From: Ga0077555 sp964500805
GTDB taxonomy: Bacteria; Pseudomonadota; Alphaproteobacteria; Rhizobiales; Hyphomicrobiaceae
Length of the DNA: 64,000 nucleotides
Assembly (NCBI GenBank): GCA_964500805.1
Contig: CAZCQH010000003.1
Location: forward strand, 124,001 to 188,000
Direction of reading: 5' to 3'
The notes under the pieces are model-generated. The model saw only the letters and a program-made list of their open reading frames with translations, was not told the origin of the DNA and made no database searches. This document shows positions 8,267 to 18,166 of the stretch, one piece after another. Positions within the stretch are counted from its first letter, which is position 1, and the number at the start of each line of letters is the position of its first letter. Position numbers and translations under genes: made by a program.

Positions 8267-9265
8267 ATGGCACGTGTCAGCGTTGTCATCCCACTCTATC
8301 AGACCGAGGCCTACATCGACGCGGCTTTGCGCAGCGTTCTGGCACAAACCTTTACCGATTTCGAAGTGATCGTCGTCGATGACGGCTCTCGCGATCGCGG
8401 CCCCGAAATTGCCCGTTCGACCGGCGACCCGCGTGTCACCGTTGTCTCACAGGAGAATCGCGGCCTGGCCGGCGCCCGCAACACCGGTATTCGAGTTGCG
8501 CAATGCCCGTACATCGCACTTCTCGATGCCGATGATGTTTGGGATCATCGGAAGCTCGCCCTGCACGTCGAACATCTCGATTCCGAGCCGAACGTCCATG
8601 TGAGTTTTTCTGCCTCCCGACTGATCGACGGCAGCGGCGGCGATCTCGGCCTCGTGCAAAGCCCGATTTCCCGCGACTTCACCGCGCAAGCATTTTTCTG
8701 CCGCAACCCGATCGGTAACGGCTCTGTGCCCGTGTTCCGCCGCAGCGCGCTCGATCGCATCGCGTTTTGGGACTCTGCCCGCAATCGGGAGTGCTGGTTC
8801 GACGAAAGCTTTCGCCAGTCGGAAGACATCGAGTGCTGGATGCGACTGCGCGTGAAGGCCGGAGCCAACTTCGGCTACATCAGCGAGCCGCTCACGCTCT
8901 ACCGCGTGAACAGCGGCGGGCTGTCTGCCAATGTCGCGGCACAGCTCCAATCGTGGCATCGATTTCGCGAGTCGGTGCGCAGTTACGCGCCGGACCTCGT
9001 TGCCCGGTACGGTCATCAAGCCGAAGCCTATCAGCTACGCTATCTCGCGCGTCGCGCAATTCGCTCGGATGATCGAATCGCAGGCCTGACGCTCGTCAGC
9101 CGTGCGCTCGGAATCTATCCCAAGCTGCTCCTCGAGGAACCGGCACGAACCGCCAGCACCATTGCTGCCGCGCTCGGCAAAATGGCATTGCCTGCCAAGG
9201 CTTACGCGCGGCTTGAGCAAGCGGCTCTCGGATTGGCGGCCAGCAATCCCGGCTTGCGGATGTAA
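8267..9265 (+). CDS. glycosyltransferase family 2
   Basis: GT-A fold inverting glycosyltransferase of 332 residues. It starts at once with the family motif MARVSVVIPLYQTEAYID, then FEVIVVDDGSRD, the nucleotide-sugar segment QENRGLAGARNTGI and the metal-binding YIALLDADDVW, and FRQSEDIECWMRL as the likely acceptor/catalytic region. ATG 8267 has GGAG nine bases upstream. It opens the plus-strand arm of the polysaccharide locus; the flippase follows after 131 bases. The sugar transferred cannot be told. Confidence 0.92.
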   Translation: MARVSVVIPLYQTEAYIDAALRSVLAQTFTDFEVIVVDDGSRDRGPEIARSTGDPRVTVVSQENRGLAGARNTGIRVAQCPYIALLDADDVWDHRKLALHVEHLDSEPNVHVSFSASRLIDGSGGDLGLVQSPISRDFTAQAFFCRNPIGNGSVPVFRRSALDRIAFWDSARNRECWFDESFRQSEDIECWMRLRVKAGANFGYISEPLTLYRVNSGGLSANVAAQLQSWHRFRESVRSYAPDLVARYGHQAEAYQLRYLARRAIRSDDRIAGLTLVSRALGIYPKLLLEEPARTASTIAAALGKMALPAKAYARLEQAALGLAASNPGLRM

Positions 9266-9396
9266 CGTTTCCCTAACCATGCCTCCAAAGGGAAACGGAG
9301 TGTTACTCGAATTCGAGAAAACCGGGCGGATCCGGAAGTCGCCCTTAACCATCGACCGCTACGTTCCGCTGAGAGAAAAAGCGCAGGTCGAAAACT

Positions 9397-10710
9397 GTGT
9401 CAGCGTCAACAGGTCAAAGCGTTCCCGCTCGTCTATTGCGTGCTTGGAACAACGATCAGCTGCTTCGCGGGTTTGGCCTGCTGGGCTTGGGCGAGATCGT
9501 GGTGCGCATTTCGCGGCTGTGCACCGCCATTGTGCTCGCGCGCATGCTCAGTCCGATCGAGTTCGGGATCGCGGCAACAGCCATCACCTGCTTCGAGCTG
9601 ATCCGGATCCTGGCCAACAATGGCATTGGTCAGATGGTGATTCGGGCGCCGGACGATGAGCTGGAGGCCACGTGCAATCGGGCGCAGCAACTCGTCTGGA
9701 TCATCTGCTTCTGCATGGCGCTGCTGCAGTTCGCTGCCGGAATCGTAGTGACGCTCTATACCGGACGCAACGAGCTGCTGGGCCTGGTGGCCTGTCTTTC
9801 CGCAGTCTTCCTGCTGATGCCGCCGGGCATGGTGCAATCCTGGCTGCTGCTTCGCGAGCAGCGCATGGGCACGATCGCCGCGATCCTGACGACACAAATC
9901 GCCATTGATAACGTGATCACCGGTGTGCTGGCCTTCTCCGGCTTCGGCGCCTGGTCGATCGTGTTGCCGAAGGTGTTCAGTGGACCCGTGTGGACCATCG
10001 GGGTCAGGCGTGCCCGACCTTGGCGCAAGAACCCGGAAGCCGGCTACCTGCCGGTTCGCCAGATGTGGCGCTATTCGGTTCCTATTCTGCTGAGCGAGAT
10101 CCTGATTGCCGTGCGCTACAACTGCGACAAGCTTCTTGTTGCAGCCATCCTCGGGATGGAAGCGTTGGGCATCTATTACTTCGCGTTCAGCGCTGGTTAT
10201 GGTCTCACCATCGTGCTCACCGGGGCGCTGGTCTCAGCGAGCTTTCCGCATCTGGCAGATCCGAACCTCACGCGCCAAGAGCTTGTTGCACGCTTCGACC
10301 ATGCAATGTGGCGACTCGTCGTGCCGATCTGCGCGCTCATTACAGTCCAGGCGATCGCGATCACTTTCTATGTCCCGATCCTGTTCGGCGAGAAGTGGGC
10401 GCCCTACGTGCCGATGGTCGCCATCCTTTGCGTCTCCGCAGTTTCCAAGCCCTGCTTCGATCTTGCCTCGCAACTGCTGCGCGCCGTTGGCATGACCAAG
10501 CGCGAGCTCAAGGGGTCATTCTTCTTCACCTGTGCGCTGCTTGCGTCGTTCGCGTTCGCCTTGAAGTTCGGCGGGCTGATCCCCGGCATCGTCGCTCTCG
10601 CCTTCGTAACGATAACGCTGCAGCTGGCGTTCGCCTGCTGGACGCGCCACCGCGTCGCGAACAATCGCCCCGACTCCAAGCTCAACTTTCTGCGGAGGTT
10701 CTATAGCTGA
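9397..10710 (+). CDS. polysaccharide flippase (Wzx-like)
   Basis: Membrane protein of 437 residues with about twelve to fourteen hydrophobic segments and the polysaccharide-transport signature ARMLSPIEFGIAATAI near the N terminus, followed by SGFGAWSIVLP and the late FGEKWAPYVPMVAIL. Family members flip polyprenyl-linked oligosaccharide repeat units across the inner membrane. The start is a GTG at 9397 with AGG upstream; no better codon is in frame. It is followed within 45 bases by the Wzz-like gene, as expected in a Wzx/Wzy pathway. Confidence 0.88.
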   Translation: MSASTGQSVPARLLRAWNNDQLLRGFGLLGLGEIVVRISRLCTAIVLARMLSPIEFGIAATAITCFELIRILANNGIGQMVIRAPDDELEATCNRAQQLVWIICFCMALLQFAAGIVVTLYTGRNELLGLVACLSAVFLLMPPGMVQSWLLLREQRMGTIAAILTTQIAIDNVITGVLAFSGFGAWSIVLPKVFSGPVWTIGVRRARPWRKNPEAGYLPVRQMWRYSVPILLSEILIAVRYNCDKLLVAAILGMEALGIYYFAFSAGYGLTIVLTGALVSASFPHLADPNLTRQELVARFDHAMWRLVVPICALITVQAIAITFYVPILFGEKWAPYVPMVAILCVSAVSKPCFDLASQLLRAVGMTKRELKGSFFFTCALLASFAFALKFGGLIPGIVALAFVTITLQLAFACWTRHRVANNRPDSKLNFLRRFYS

Positions 10711-10754
10711 CCTGATCATCAACGCTTGACTTGGAACACCGACGCACAGCTCCC

Positions 10755-12191
10755 ATGAACTATCGCCCGATCCACCTTGAAGCGCCGCACACGCGCTCAT
10801 ACCCCGCGCGGGGTATGGCGCCTGTTGACGCGCGCGGTGTGATCGAGAGGGCCTTCCGCAAGCGGCGGTGGCACAAGAGCTGGGTTGTGTGGTCGTTGGC
10901 AGCCGTCTGGGGATTGGCCGCCTCTTACTACCTGTTCATGCCGCCGACCTACATCAGCAAGTGGACTCTGATCGTGCCGGTGTCGAACAATGCGTCGACA
11001 GTTGCGCTCGACTCGATCGGTCAATCGTCGATGCAACCCGCGCAGAACTTCGGCAGCATCACCCTGAGCCCGAAGGTCATCTACAAGGAGATCGCGGACA
11101 GCGACCAGGTCCGCCAGGAGGCCGCACGCCTGCTGGGCGTCGCCGATAAGGCGTTTGGCCGCCCGCGCGTAAAGCTCATTGACGAGACGTCACTGATGAT
11201 GTTCCAGATCGGCGCCCGCACCCCCGAGGAAGCCAAGAAGAAAGGTGATGCGCTCGTCATTGCGTTCAACACTCAGCTCGACAACTTGCGCCGCGATGAA
11301 GCCGAGAAGCGCGCCAACAGCATCAAGGAAAATCTGAAGTCCTATCAGGCGAGCCTCGATGCAGCGCGTGAGCGCGTCGTCGAGTTCCAGAGGAAGAGCG
11401 GCCTGCGCACTGCCAACCAGTTCAATGAGACCGTTTCGAGCAGCGAGCTGCTCCGCCGGAAAATCACCGACAACCGTGCCGAGATCGAGAAGCTCGCCAG
11501 CAACCAGTCCGCGCTGGTCGGACGTCTCGGCCTCGATCCAGTAGCTGCCGCGGCTGGCTTGAAGCTCTCGGCCAACCCGTCTTTCCACCGCCTGGCAACG
11601 ACGTTCGCCGAGGCCAATTCGGTCATGCACGAGAACCGCATGATCTACGGCCCAAATCATCCCGCGATGGCAACGGCTCGATTCAAGAGCGCCGGCGCCT
11701 TGCGCGAAATCCGCGAGCTTGCCCGTGCCTCGGGCGTGCACCCGAGCGTTGACCTGCAAGGCCTGGTCACCACCATCAACGCAACGCCGCAAGGCGAGCT
11801 GCTGCGCACCATCGTCTCCAATGAATCGCAGCTCGAAGGCCGCCGCCACGAGGTCGTTGCCATGGAAGTCGAGCTGACCGGGCTCGAGGAGGACATCGCG
11901 AAACTGAGCGGCGATGCCGCCCAACTCGAGAAGCTGAGAAAGGACGTCCTCGTCGCCGAGGCCGTGCTCACCTCTGCATCGGCGCGGCTCGACACCAGCA
12001 AAACCGATGTCTTCTCATCATATCCGATCGTTCAAACTCTCGCCGCACCGAGTCTGCCTTCCGAGCGAACCCAGCCGCAGCTGCTGATCGCTCTCGCAGC
12101 GGGCGCGTTCGGCTCCCTGTTCATCCTGTTCGCTTGGGGCGCACTATGGGCTCGCAAGTTCTTCGACCTGAAACGCTGGAAGAGCGCATAA
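10755..12191 (+). CDS. Wzz/GumC-type chain-length or export co-polymerase
   Basis: Polysaccharide co-polymerase of 478 residues with a short cytoplasmic tail, a first transmembrane helix (about 45-65, VVWSLAAVWGLAASYYLF), a long periplasmic coiled-coil domain (about 70-440) and a second helix near the C terminus (LLIALAAGAFGSLFILFAWG). A proline-containing SLPSERTQP precedes the second helix, as in Wzz proteins. There is no C-terminal tyrosine-kinase domain, so a separate kinase or none is used. ATG 10755 is preferred to a TTG at 10731. The 3' end overlaps the next gene by about 46 bases. Confidence 0.88.
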   Translation: MNYRPIHLEAPHTRSYPARGMAPVDARGVIERAFRKRRWHKSWVVWSLAAVWGLAASYYLFMPPTYISKWTLIVPVSNNASTVALDSIGQSSMQPAQNFGSITLSPKVIYKEIADSDQVRQEAARLLGVADKAFGRPRVKLIDETSLMMFQIGARTPEEAKKKGDALVIAFNTQLDNLRRDEAEKRANSIKENLKSYQASLDAARERVVEFQRKSGLRTANQFNETVSSSELLRRKITDNRAEIEKLASNQSALVGRLGLDPVAAAAGLKLSANPSFHRLATTFAEANSVMHENRMIYGPNHPAMATARFKSAGALREIRELARASGVHPSVDLQGLVTTINATPQGELLRTIVSNESQLEGRRHEVVAMEVELTGLEEDIAKLSGDAAQLEKLRKDVLVAEAVLTSASARLDTSKTDVFSSYPIVQTLAAPSLPSERTQPQLLIALAAGAFGSLFILFAWGALWARKFFDLKRWKSA

Positions 12192-13483
12192 TCTATTGGA
12201 CGATCGTGAGCACCTGGGGGATCTGGGTGCTTGGCGGCCTCTATCTGGTCGGATCGGTCCTGGGATACGTGCTGCTTGCCATTTTGATAGCGCGCGTCGC
12301 TGGCATCATAGAGACGCGGCCCGGCAGCCTGCATCCCGTTCCATTCACGGTGAGCCTCTGGATCGCCGGCATGCTGACCATGGCGGTTGCGCTGGTCTTC
12401 GCGCACATCAATTTCGAGCTCGGCACCGGCCAGATGGTGAAGTCGCTGTTCGGCTGGATGAAGGGCTGGGCGCTGATGGGAATCTTTCCGCTCATCGGCG
12501 CCATGGTCTCGATCCGCCCGCGCATCATCTATCGCGCGACCAGCATCCTTGCCTTGCAAACACTGATTTTGGCGCCCTTCTTCTACATCGCGCAGAAGAT
12601 GAACTTGCCGGCGGTGCTCTACGTCTCGCCGCTTCAGAAGGTGCTCGGCGCCAGCGCCATGTTCTTTGACGTCGCAATCTATGCCATCGACGAGGTGACC
12701 GGCAACATCCGCTGGAAATTCTACGCGCCCTGGTCGACGGCCGCGGCATTCCTTGCCGGTCTCAGCCTGATGTTCATTCTGCAAGAGCGCGCTTTCCGCT
12801 GGCATGTGCTGGCAGCGGTCTCGACGGTCGTCGTTTGCTATATGGCTGGCTCACGATTGTCGATCGTCGCACTGCCAGCGGTGCTGATGTCGATTCTCAT
12901 TCTCTCGAATCTAACCCGGCCGATCATCTGGGGTGTCCTCGCCATCGCGGGGACGATTGCAATCCTCATGTACTACGACATGGCGCTGCTCTACGACGAG
13001 GCCGTCGACCGCTTCAATGCGGCCCGCGCCGCCTCGAGCCGTGTCCGTGCTGCGCTCGGTAACATTGCAGTACATCGCTGGGCGAGCGATGCTCCGATCT
13101 TCGGCCATGGCATTCTCGAGCGTGGCGGCCACGTCGTCGAGCAGATGCCAATCGGCTCGCACCACACATGGTGGGGACTGCTCTTCGTGAAGGGCGCCGT
13201 CGGGTTCGCCGCTTTGGCCATACCGATGGCGGTCAGTACGGTCGTGCTGATCGCGCGCGCTCAAATGGACCGTGTTGCGCGCGCCGCGCTGGGAGTGATC
13301 TTCTCGATGCTGCTCTTCTCGTTAGGCGACAATCTCGAGATCATCGCATACATGTTCTGGCCGTCGCTGATCGTCCTCGGCACCGCCCTGCGCAGGCCAT
13401 TCCGCAATCCGTTGGCTTATGGCCGGCGCCGCGAGGTGCCAATCGAGGAGCAATACGAGCGGTGGGCCGCGGCGCGTTCTTGA
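12146..13483 (+). CDS. O-antigen ligase/polymerase-like membrane protein
   Basis: Multi-pass membrane protein of 445 residues of the O-antigen ligase/Wzy superfamily. About ten hydrophobic segments are seen, with the periplasmic loop motif FGHGILERGGHVVEQMPIGSHHTWWGLLFVKG split here as FGHGILERGG then GSHHTWWGLLF; the His-rich GSHHTWW corresponds to the conserved GxxHN-type loop of the family. It may polymerise repeat units (Wzy role) in this locus, since no other polymerase candidate is present. ATG 12146 lies inside the 3' end of the Wzz gene, suggesting translational coupling. Confidence 0.82.
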   Translation: MGSQVLRPETLEERIIYWTIVSTWGIWVLGGLYLVGSVLGYVLLAILIARVAGIIETRPGSLHPVPFTVSLWIAGMLTMAVALVFAHINFELGTGQMVKSLFGWMKGWALMGIFPLIGAMVSIRPRIIYRATSILALQTLILAPFFYIAQKMNLPAVLYVSPLQKVLGASAMFFDVAIYAIDEVTGNIRWKFYAPWSTAAAFLAGLSLMFILQERAFRWHVLAAVSTVVVCYMAGSRLSIVALPAVLMSILILSNLTRPIIWGVLAIAGTIAILMYYDMALLYDEAVDRFNAARAASSRVRAALGNIAVHRWASDAPIFGHGILERGGHVVEQMPIGSHHTWWGLLFVKGAVGFAALAIPMAVSTVVLIARAQMDRVARAALGVIFSMLLFSLGDNLEIIAYMFWPSLIVLGTALRRPFRNPLAYGRRREVPIEEQYERWAAARS

Positions 13484-13614
13484 CTGCGGCCGATCTCAAG
13501 TACGGGGCAGTTGAGCAAGGAGTTCCAAACGACGGCATCACGCGCGCAGGAGCTTGGCAGGGCCTCAGAACCCATCGCCACATTTCGTGCGAGGGCGCGC
13601 GTCCTGCCGATAGA

Positions 13615-14022
13615 TCAATGATGAATGGTGACCGAAATTTTTCCGTCGCTGCTGCGGGAGGTAACGCGTTCGAGCTTGCCTTCCGCGTTGTAGCTGAACT
13701 CCCGCCTCTCCGTCACATTGTTCGAATAGTAGACGACCTCGGTATCGATGCGGCCGTTTTCGTCATGTGTCACGATTTTGTCGACGACCTTGGCCGGAGC
13801 GGCTTTGCTTGCACGGCCGGGAGCGGGCTTTGAGGCGAGCACGGAGCTGTTCGCATTAGCCGGTTCCTTGCTGACCGCGATGTAGGTGATGGCGCCGACG
13901 ACAGCCACGGCAGCGCAGATCAGCACAATGGTGCCGAGGCTGCTCTCTGGCCGAGGCATGAGGTCAACGGTTTCCGAAGGCTCGCGCGGCACTTGCTCGA
14001 CCTGACGTTTGCCAAAGCTCAT
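13615..14022 (-). CDS. single-pass membrane protein of unknown function
   Basis: Product of 135 residues with a short cytoplasmic N terminus (about 1-28), one transmembrane helix (about 29-49, LGTIVLICAAVAVVGAITYI), an Ala/Pro/Lys-rich linker and a C-terminal domain containing VVYYSNNVTERREFSYNAEG, which looks like a small beta meander. I do not recognise a family. It stands between the polysaccharide locus, with which it converges, and a divergent SDR gene. A GGAGAG-like sequence precedes the ATG at 14022. Confidence 0.7.
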   Translation of the reverse strand: MSFGKRQVEQVPREPSETVDLMPRPESSLGTIVLICAAVAVVGAITYIAVSKEPANANSSVLASKPAPGRASKAAPAKVVDKIVTHDENGRIDTEVVYYSNNVTERREFSYNAEGKLERVTSRSSDGKISVTIHH

Positions 14023-14222
14023 GGCTCTCCTCTCGCAGAAAATGATCGGACACTAGCGGGGTATGTTTTACAGATTGCTAATTCCACCGCTCGCGCGCTC
14101 TATGCGGGCGGCAAGCAACGACCGGCTGCTGTCGAACGGCGGCGGTTGCATAATCGATTGATCTCCCGGGCGCCGCGCGAGAAGATTGCTGCAGTGAAGC
14201 AGGGACGCCTCAGGAGATGGCC

Positions 14223-14987
14223 ATGGGTAGGCTCGACGGCAAGGTTGCGATCATCACGGGTGCGGCGCGTGGCATCGGGGCAGCAGCAGCCCGCATATTC
14301 GCCGCCGAAGGCGCCAAGCTGATGCTGGCCGATGTGCTGCGCCCGGAGCTCGAGGCTCTGGCTGGCGAGCTTGGAGCGAACGCGGCGGCCGCTGCCGTTG
14401 ACGTCACGGACGAGGGCCAGGTCAAAAAGCTGGTAGACGACACCGTCGCCCGCTTCGGGCGCCTGGACATTGCGCTGCTCAACGCCGGCATCGAAGGCAA
14501 GGTGAACCCGATTGAGGAATACCCGGCGGAGATCTTCGACCGAGTGATGGCCGTGAATGTGCGCGGCGTCTGGCTCGGCCTCAAGTACGCCATGAAAGCC
14601 ATGTCGGCGGCGGGCGGCTCGATCGTCATCACATCCTCGACGTCGGGCATTCGCGCGACGCCGCACATGTCGGCCTATACGGCATCCAAGCATGCGGTCA
14701 TCGGCCTGATGCGCTCGGCGGCGATCGAGGGCGCGGAGCGGCGCATTCGCGTCAATACTGTGAACCCGTCGCCGATCGACACGCCCATGATCGCCTCGCT
14801 GGAGAAAATGCGCGGGCTCAGCGGGCGCAACGACCAGCCGATGGCAACGGGAACGCCGCTCGGCCGCTATGGCAAGCCCGAGGAGGTGGCGAAACTGATG
14901 CTGTTCCTCGCCAGCGACGATTCGAGCTTTTGCACCGGCGGCGTCTACATGGTCGACGGGGGCGTGTCGGCAGGGCGGAGGGCGTGA
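14223..14987 (+). CDS. short-chain dehydrogenase/reductase
   Basis: Classical SDR of 254 residues. Visible are the cofactor-binding GAARGIG (about residues 12-18), the LNAG motif (about 86-89), the catalytic Ser in ITSSTSGIR and the YTASK pair (Tyr and Lys), and the C-terminal SDDSSFCTGGVYMVDGG. The aspartate at the end of beta-2 (LADVLR) favours NAD(H). ATG 14223 has AGGAG six bases upstream, which decides it over ATG 14217. Substrate unknown; no operon partner downstream, where a strong hairpin follows at 15327-15354. Confidence 0.93.
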   Translation: MGRLDGKVAIITGAARGIGAAAARIFAAEGAKLMLADVLRPELEALAGELGANAAAAAVDVTDEGQVKKLVDDTVARFGRLDIALLNAGIEGKVNPIEEYPAEIFDRVMAVNVRGVWLGLKYAMKAMSAAGGSIVITSSTSGIRATPHMSAYTASKHAVIGLMRSAAIEGAERRIRVNTVNPSPIDTPMIASLEKMRGLSGRNDQPMATGTPLGRYGKPEEVAKLMLFLASDDSSFCTGGVYMVDGGVSAGRRA

Positions 14988-15326
14988 GTGCTTACGGGCG
15001 AATGGTTAATCGCGGCGCATGATTAACGGAACGGTGGGTCTCGATTCGGCAGTTTTCAGCCGCCAAACACCGCTTCTTGTGGTTCCCCGGCCGTCCCCCA
15101 GCCAGCGATATCGATTCGTCATGGGCGAGAATGCGCGCTGGCGCGTTTTCCGAGCGAGCGGCTAGGGAGGTAGCCACCAAAAAACACCCCTCTCCAGCCT
15201 CACGTACGTGCAGCGTAGACCCCAAATTCGGGCGTTTTTTCTCTAGGTCGACTTTCCCAGATTTCACGGTCATTCGATGCAGTTGCAACAGCTGGGATCG
15301 AGGGGGTCAACAGTGGCCGCCTGAGG

Positions 15327-15354
15327 CTGGCAGGGTGCCTATGCACCCTGCCAG
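15327..15354. terminator. perfect 12-bp hairpin between convergent genes
   Basis: CTGGCAGGGTGC and its exact complement GCACCCTGCCAG are separated by a four-base loop. The hairpin lies between the ends of the convergent SDR and htpG genes. It lacks a T tract on either side, so it is a stem-type barrier or mRNA-stabilising element rather than a classical intrinsic terminator. Confidence 0.55.
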
Positions 15355-15406
15355 AAATCGGAGCCGAACTTGGGGCTCTGGCCAGCTCAGCGCGGGGAAC
15401 GACGGC

Positions 15407-17290
15407 TTAGCCGAGGCCGCGCACCACAAGCCGGTTCAGGCGCTCGGTAAATTTGGCCGGGTCGGCTGGGAGCTCGCCGTCGAGGACGCGGGCCTGATCG
15501 AGCAGCAAGTGGCCAAGGTCGTTGACGTCATCTGGCCGGCCGCTCGACGCGGCGTCGGCGGCGGCCTTGACCAGCGCGTGGCTCCCGTTGATCTCCAGTA
15601 CCGGCTTCGCACCGGCGCCTCGGGCATCGGGACGCTGCTTCAGGAGACGATCGAGTGCCAGGTCGGGGCCGGAGCCTTGCGCCACGAGGCAGGCCGCGGA
15701 TGAGACCAGCCGTTTGGACACGCGAACGTCGCTGATCTCGGAGCCGAGCAGTGCCTTCAGCGACGTCACCAGCGCGCCGATATCTGCCTCGTTGGTCTCG
15801 GGAGGCGGCTCGTTGACGAGCGGCACCGCCGACAGGTCCACCTCGCCCTGCGACAGCGAGCGCAGCGCCTTGTCGTCGAACTTCATGTGTGTCGAGGTCC
15901 AGAAGCTGTCGACCGGATCGGCCAGCAGCAACACCTCGATTCCGCGCGCGGCAGCCGCCTCGAGCTGCGGGCTCGCCTTCAGGCGATCGAGGCTCTCTCC
16001 CGCAAGGTAGAAGATTTCTGTCTGGCCTGGCCGCATGTCGGCGACGTAGTCCTTGAGCGAGCGCCAGCCGCTCCCCTTGGTCGACCTGAAACGGGAGAGC
16101 TTCAACAGCTGATCACGCCGTTCGAAGTCCTCGTAGAGGCCTTCCTTGATCACCGTGCCGAAAGTGTCCCAGATCTTCTCGAAGCGCTCGGCTTCCTTCT
16201 CAGCGATGCCTTCGATCTCGGTAAGCACGCGGCCCGTCACCGCGCGCTTGATCTGAGTCAGCAGCGGATTGTTCTGCAGCATCTCGCGCGAGATGTTGAG
16301 CGGGATGTCCTCGCTGTCGATCACGCCTCGAACGAAGCGCAGATAGCTCGGCAGCAGTTCCGCATCGTCAGTGATGAAAACGCGGCGCACGTAGAGCTTT
16401 ACACGGCCCTTGCGCGAGATGTCGAAGAGGTCGAAAGGACGGCCGGTCGGCACGAACAGCAGCACGGCATAAGCCTGGCGTCCCTCGGCGCGATAATGAA
16501 TGGTCAGTGCCGGCTCGTCGAACTGATGCGAAACGGTGTTGTAGACCTCCTTGTATTCCTCCGGCTTCACCTCGGACTTGGGGCGCTGCCAGAGCGCGCT
16601 TGCGGAGTTGATCTGCCGCGCCTTTCCCTCTGCCTCGACCAGTTCGACGGGGAAGAGGATGTGATCCGAGTATGTCTTGACGATGCGTTCGATCTCGAAA
16701 GGCTCGAGGAAGCCTTCCGCATCGGACTTGAGGTGCAGCGTGACGCATGTCCCGCGCGAGACTTCCGAGGCGCGATCAGCAGGTGCGGGAGCGATGTTGA
16801 ACCCACTGGCGCCGTCGGAGGTCCACAGGTGCGCCTCGCTTGCACCGGCACGCCGGCTCACCACCTCGATGCGATCGGCCACCATGAAAGCCGAATAGAA
16901 GCCGACGCCGAACTGGCCGATGAGCGAGGTTGAAGCTTCGGTGCCTGCCGAAAGCTTGTCGAGGAACGCCTTGGTGCCCGAGCGCGCGATGGTGCCGAGA
17001 TTGTCGACCAGCTCCTGCTCGTTCATGCCGATGCCGTTGTCGGCGATCGTCAGCGTTTTACCTGTCTTGTCGGCGGTAATGCGGATCGAAAGCCTGGTGT
17101 CTTCGCCAAGCAGCTCCGGTGCGGCGATCGCCTCGTAGCGGAGCTTGTCGCACGCGTCGGAGGCATTCGAGATCAACTCGCGAAGGAAGATCTCCTTGTC
17201 GGTGTAGACCGAGTGCACCATCAGGTGCAGCAGGCGCGAAACCTCGGTTTGAAACGGGTGCGTTGCGGCAGGTTTGCTGTCTGCGGACAT
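15407..17290 (-). CDS. htpG: molecular chaperone HtpG (Hsp90)
   Basis: Cytosolic ATP-dependent chaperone of 627 residues, full length for the family. The GHKL ATPase domain shows EIFLRELISNASDA (about 35-48, with the key Glu and Asn), DNGIGMNEQELVDNLG and GQFGVGFYSAFMV; the middle domain shows FVRGVIDSEDIPLNISRE with the catalytic-loop Arg. ATG 17290 gives the usual N terminus. It follows rnhB on the same strand after 96 bases. No heat-shock promoter or CIRCE element was recognised. Confidence 0.97.
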   Translation of the reverse strand: MSADSKPAATHPFQTEVSRLLHLMVHSVYTDKEIFLRELISNASDACDKLRYEAIAAPELLGEDTRLSIRITADKTGKTLTIADNGIGMNEQELVDNLGTIARSGTKAFLDKLSAGTEASTSLIGQFGVGFYSAFMVADRIEVVSRRAGASEAHLWTSDGASGFNIAPAPADRASEVSRGTCVTLHLKSDAEGFLEPFEIERIVKTYSDHILFPVELVEAEGKARQINSASALWQRPKSEVKPEEYKEVYNTVSHQFDEPALTIHYRAEGRQAYAVLLFVPTGRPFDLFDISRKGRVKLYVRRVFITDDAELLPSYLRFVRGVIDSEDIPLNISREMLQNNPLLTQIKRAVTGRVLTEIEGIAEKEAERFEKIWDTFGTVIKEGLYEDFERRDQLLKLSRFRSTKGSGWRSLKDYVADMRPGQTEIFYLAGESLDRLKASPQLEAAAARGIEVLLLADPVDSFWTSTHMKFDDKALRSLSQGEVDLSAVPLVNEPPPETNEADIGALVTSLKALLGSEISDVRVSKRLVSSAACLVAQGSGPDLALDRLLKQRPDARGAGAKPVLEINGSHALVKAAADAASSGRPDDVNDLGHLLLDQARVLDGELPADPAKFTERLNRLVVRGLG

Positions 17291-17386
17291 CGGGCTTCCC
17301 GGCGTTTGTGGAGTTCGGCCGGGACTTAAGTCGGCAGGCGCTCTGAATCAAGCCCCTGATGCCGGCTGCTGGGCAGCCAGACGATT

Positions 17387-18004
17387 TCAGACCAGACCGA
17401 GTGCCAGCTGCACGGGCTTGAATGAGCGGCGGTGATGGTCAGTCACGCCATGACGGCGCAGTGCGTCCTGATGCTCGGGTGTACCGTAGCCCTTGTGCCG
17501 CTCGAAGCCGTAGGCTGGCATCTCGCGGCCAAGCTCCACCATCATGCGATCGCGCGTGACCTTGGCAACGATGGAAGCAGCGGCGATGGAGAGCGAAAGC
17601 GCATCGCCCTTGATCAGTGTCCGCGTTTCCACCTGCAGGCGAGGTGCTTTGTTTCCGTCGATGATCACCAGACGCGGCTTCATGGTAAGCTTGCGCACGG
17701 CCTCAGCCATGGCCCAAAGCGTGGCATTGAGTATGTTGTCGCGATCTATGCGGCGAACGTCCGCGATGCCCACCCCGACACGAGCGGTCGCGAGGATGCG
17801 GGCGCAAATCACATCGCGCTCCTCGGGCATCAGGACTTTCGAGTCGGCAATGCCAGCCGGAATGCGTTCGGGATCGAGAATGACGGCTGCGGCGACTACG
17901 GGTCCGGCCCATGGACCGCGGCCGGCTTCGTCGATGCCCGCCACGGGACCGTTCCCCAGCTGCAGCTCGTTCGCCTCGAGCTCGAATGTCGCCCTGATCG
18001 CCAT
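17387..18004 (-). CDS. rnhB: ribonuclease HII
   Basis: Removes RNA from RNA-DNA hybrids and initiates ribonucleotide excision. The catalytic motif AGIDEAGRGP holds Asp25 and Glu26; further acidic residues lie in VIIDGNKAP and KVTRDRM; the C-terminal MPAYGFERHKGYGTPEH is a family signature. With ATG 18004, preceded by a GGGGGCGA sequence, the product has 205 residues, the normal size. Upstream in-frame ATGs at 18034 and 18088 would add a tail without support. Its start faces the divergent LLM oxidoreductase gene. Confidence 0.93.
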   Translation of the reverse strand: MAIRATFELEANELQLGNGPVAGIDEAGRGPWAGPVVAAAVILDPERIPAGIADSKVLMPEERDVICARILATARVGVGIADVRRIDRDNILNATLWAMAEAVRKLTMKPRLVIIDGNKAPRLQVETRTLIKGDALSLSIAAASIVAKVTRDRMMVELGREMPAYGFERHKGYGTPEHQDALRRHGVTDHHRRSFKPVQLALGLV

Positions 18005-18166
18005 GATCGCGTCGCCCCCGGCAATGGCTTCCATGGATTCGGGGGTTGCTGTCAAAATGCGGGCGACTTGGGCGGATGCGCTGGCCATCAGATCACGCTT
18101 GCTGACTTCGGTTCGACGCACCAAACTATCCACAGCCCTTTTCCACCGCCAGCTCGCGAGGATGCG

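Noticed and set aside
14992..15288. Minus-strand frame of 98 codons behind htpG
   Set aside because: Lies in the convergent intergenic region, no ribosome binding site, composition unlike protein.
18126..18134. CTATCCACA as a DnaA box
   Set aside because: One isolated near match to TTATCCACA without a cluster or AT-rich unwinding region; similarly TTATCCAGA near 37229.
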